Position numbers and translations under genes: made by a program. A stretch of 6,747 nucleotides of DNA, taken from positions 1 to 6,747 of the forward strand of contig CAMOEP010000125.1 of NCBI GenBank assembly GCA_946612185.1. Direction: 5' to 3'. Below, piece by piece: positions 5,503-6,747 of the stretch; within the stretch, counting starts at the first letter, position 1; each line of letters starts with the position of its first letter. Below the pieces are notes generated by a model. That model worked only from the letters and a program-made list of their open reading frames with translations. It ran no database searches and had not been told where the DNA came from. This DNA comes from an uncultured Ruminococcus sp. (GTDB lineage Bacteria > Bacillota > Clostridia > Oscillospirales > Ruminococcaceae).

Positions 5503-5540
5503 ACTCAGTCCCAAGGGAAACACGGTTAAACGAAGAAAAT
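5503..5540. repeat. Degenerate partial copy of the 121-bp repeat
   Basis: ACTCAGTCCCAAGGGAAACA (5503-5522), with CGGTT and a purine-rich stretch to 5540, aligns with 5549-5587 of the first full repeat copy. Most positions are the same, with scattered substitutions and about one gap. It overlaps the first bases of that copy at the AAAAT junction (5536-5540). It looks like an older, decayed duplication of the same unit. Confidence 0.55.
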
Positions 5541-5656
5541 CTGATAGAACTCAGTACCATTGAAAACACGGTTGAGCGACGACAAAATGTGCGTTTCTAA
5601 AAAAGTAAGCGAGTTAACGAGCGTCAACGTGAGAGCGGTCAAGCTGGCTCAGCTTG
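5536..5656. repeat. 121-bp direct repeat, copy 1
   Basis: This 121-bp block is identical, base for base by eye, to 5693-5813; the two starts are 157 bp apart. It contains GTTAAC (HpaI-type palindrome), several short GAGCG/GCGAG motifs, and ends in a small perfect hairpin CAAGCTG-GCT-CAGCTTG (5640-5656). It has no convincing reading frame. It lies between the divergent panG and cbiD promoters and outside both. Confidence 0.95.
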
Positions 5657-5686
5657 GCGGTCATGCTGGCTCAGCTTGGCGGTCAA
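5635..5686. repeat. 22-bp tandem repeat, about 2.4 units
   Basis: Units lie at 5635-5656 and 5657-5678 and differ at one base (A or T in GCGGTCAWGCTGG). A partial third unit GCGGTCAA is at 5679-5686. Each unit carries the GCTGGCTCAGCTTG hairpin-forming core. The first unit is also the tail of 121-bp repeat copy 1. The second copy of the long repeat ends after a single unit, so the tandem expansion is specific to copy 1. Confidence 0.9.
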
Positions 5687-5692
5687 ACTAAC

Positions 5693-5813
5693 AAAATCTG
5701 ATAGAACTCAGTACCATTGAAAACACGGTTGAGCGACGACAAAATGTGCGTTTCTAAAAAAGTAAGCGAGTTAACGAGCGTCAACGTGAGAGCGGTCAAG
5801 CTGGCTCAGCTTG
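5693..5813. repeat. 121-bp direct repeat, copy 2
   Basis: This block is identical to 5536-5656 over its full length and is separated from it by 36 bp, which hold the tandem-unit expansion and ACTAAC. Its terminal hairpin CAAGCTG-GCT-CAGCTTG (5797-5813) ends 6 bp before the -35 box of cbiD. Perfect identity points to recent duplication or gene conversion. Confidence 0.95.
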
Positions 5814-5819
5814 CTTGGC

Positions 5820-5848
5820 TTTACAAATTGGTGGAAATGTGTTATACT
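5820..5848 (+). promoter_or_regulatory. Sigma-A-type promoter of cbiD
   Basis: The -35 box is TTTACA (5820-5825) and the -10 box is TATACT (5843-5848), with 17-bp spacing and an extended -10 TG at 5840-5841. The predicted start of transcription is near 5855, immediately before the ribosome site, so there is no room for a cobalamin riboswitch downstream of this promoter. Confidence 0.8.
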
Positions 5849-5867
5849 ATGTAAAAAGGAGGTAGCT

Positions 5868-6747
5868 ATGGAGGAACTTTTTATATACCGTGGTGCGCAG
5901 AAACTCCGGTGCGGATTCACTACCGGCTCTTGCGCAGCGGCAGCGGCTAAGGCGGCGGCTCAAATGCTCCTGACCGGAAAAATCGTCGGCTCTGTCCGTA
6001 TCATCACCCCAAAGGGTATACCTCTGGATATCCCCGTTTGTGACCAGTATATTTCCCGAAACTATGCCAGTTGTGCCGTTATCAAGCAAAGCGGCGACGA
6101 CCCCGACGTGACCGCCGGTATCAAGATATGCGCCAATGTTACCACAATTTCCAAGGATATTATCATCACCGGCGGCAAGGGCATCGGCAAAGTCACGAAA
6201 CCCGGTCTTGACCAGAAACCCGGCAGCTACGCCATTAATTCAGTCCCCAGAAAGATGATCGCCCATTCCCTCAGCGATATCGCACGGGTTTTCGACTACT
6301 CCGGCGGATTTCATGTTACTGTCTCCGCTCCGGAAGGCGAGGAAATTGCCCGGAAAACATTCAACCCAAGAATGGGCATCGTGGGCGGAATCTCAATTAT
6401 CGGCACAACCGGCATCGTTGTGCCAATGAGCAGTTCCGCACTTGTGGACACTATACGGGCAGAGGCGAATATGCGCCGTGCTGCCGGTCAGAAGTTTCTC
6501 CTGCTTACCGTGGGAAATTTCAGCGAGGACTTTCTCCGGCTCAGAAATGAGTCCCTTTCCCAAAGGTGCGTAACGTGCAGCAATTTTATAGGCGATGCTA
6601 TTGATATCGGCGTATCACTGGGCTTTGAGGGGATTCTACTTATCGGTCACATCGGCAAGCTTGTAAAGCTTGGGGCGGGCATCATGAACACCCACTCCGC
6701 CTACGCCGACGGCAGAATGGAGACTCTCATCACCTGCGGCGCACTGG
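5868..6747 (+). CDS. cbiD: Cobalt-precorrin-5B (C1)-methyltransferase, 3' end outside window
   Basis: CbiD methylates C-1 of cobalt-precorrin-5B using S-adenosylmethionine, in the anaerobic (early cobalt insertion) route to cobalamin. The open frame runs 293 codons to the window edge; family members are roughly 350-380 aa, so the C-terminal part is missing. Conserved signatures are in order: LRCGFTTGSCAAAAAKAA (13-30), VIKQSGDDPDVTAG (71-84), TGGKGIGKVTKPGL (101-114), INSVPRKMI (123-131), FNPRMGIVGGISIIGTTGIV (165-184), PMSSSAL (186-192), and GHIGKLVKLGAGIMNTHS (260-277) followed by DGRMETL (281-287). The ATG is set by AAGGAGG (5856-5862), 5 nt upstream. It is divergent from panG and probably opens a cobalamin operon continuing to the right, which cannot be seen here. 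Confidence 0.96.
   Translation, partial: MEELFIYRGAQKLRCGFTTGSCAAAAAKAAAQMLLTGKIVGSVRIITPKGIPLDIPVCDQYISRNYASCAVIKQSGDDPDVTAGIKICANVTTISKDIIITGGKGIGKVTKPGLDQKPGSYAINSVPRKMIAHSLSDIARVFDYSGGFHVTVSAPEGEEIARKTFNPRMGIVGGISIIGTTGIVVPMSSSALVDTIRAEANMRRAAGQKFLLLTVGNFSEDFLRLRNESLSQRCVTCSNFIGDAIDIGVSLGFEGILLIGHIGKLVKLGAGIMNTHSAYADGRMETLITCGAL

Noticed and set aside
5503..5813. A CRISPR array
   Set aside because: The repeated unit is 121 bp with one 36-bp spacer, the nested tandem has no unique spacers, and no cas gene is present.
5434..5867. A cobalamin riboswitch upstream of cbiD
   Set aside because: No B12-box-like sequence is visible, and the predicted cbiD promoter leaves a leader of only about 13 nt. 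The region is filled by direct repeats instead.

Overview
The window looks like a chromosomal segment of a low-to-mid GC Gram-positive anaerobe of the class Clostridia. Ruminococcus or a close relative in the Oscillospiraceae is my best guess. This is inferred from the strong AGGAGG-type ribosome binding sites, consensus sigma-A promoters, a sortase beside a Cna-B-like surface protein, a DUF2520-type ketopantoate reductase with panBCD, and an anaerobic-type cobalamin gene (cbiD). No rRNA, tRNA or species-specific marker is present, so the genus is not proven.

Layout, left to right. (1) 1-1370, plus strand: the 3' end of a secreted, wall-associated or membrane-anchored protein, followed 8 nt later by a class B-like sortase that probably anchors it. 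(2) 1373-2127: a short hairpin related to a repeat found again at 4404, then a stand-alone receiver-domain protein lacking the usual phosphoacceptor Asp, a perfect 14-bp dyad, and a 69-residue ribbon-helix-helix protein. (3) 2143-4397: a clean operon made of a consensus promoter, a leader of about 97 nt, panB, panC, panD and a bidirectional terminator. (4) 4404-4578: a 175-bp non-coding quasi-palindrome with 18-bp terminal inverted repeats, which looks like a MITE. (5) 5424-4579, minus strand: a Rossmann/DUF2520 protein read as the PanG-type ketopantoate reductase, with its own consensus promoter. (6) 5434-5867: a 434-bp divergent intergenic region filled by a perfect 121-bp direct repeat, a 22-bp tandem repeat and a degenerate partial copy, with one promoter on each edge. 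(7) 5868 to the window end, plus strand: the first 293 codons of cbiD.

How the genes work together. PanB makes ketopantoate, PanG reduces it to pantoate, PanD makes beta-alanine from aspartate, and PanC joins the two into pantothenate. The window therefore carries a complete route from ketoisovalerate and aspartate to vitamin B5. The reductase is convergent with panBCD rather than inside that operon, and the repeat element lies between them. cbiD starts a separate cobalamin unit transcribed away from panG. The surface-protein/sortase pair is functionally unrelated to the vitamin genes.

I found no CRISPR array, no prophage gene, no transposase and no recognisable riboswitch. The most noteworthy non-gene features are two repeat families in the intergenic regions and a short sequence shared by the leaders of the receiver gene and panB.
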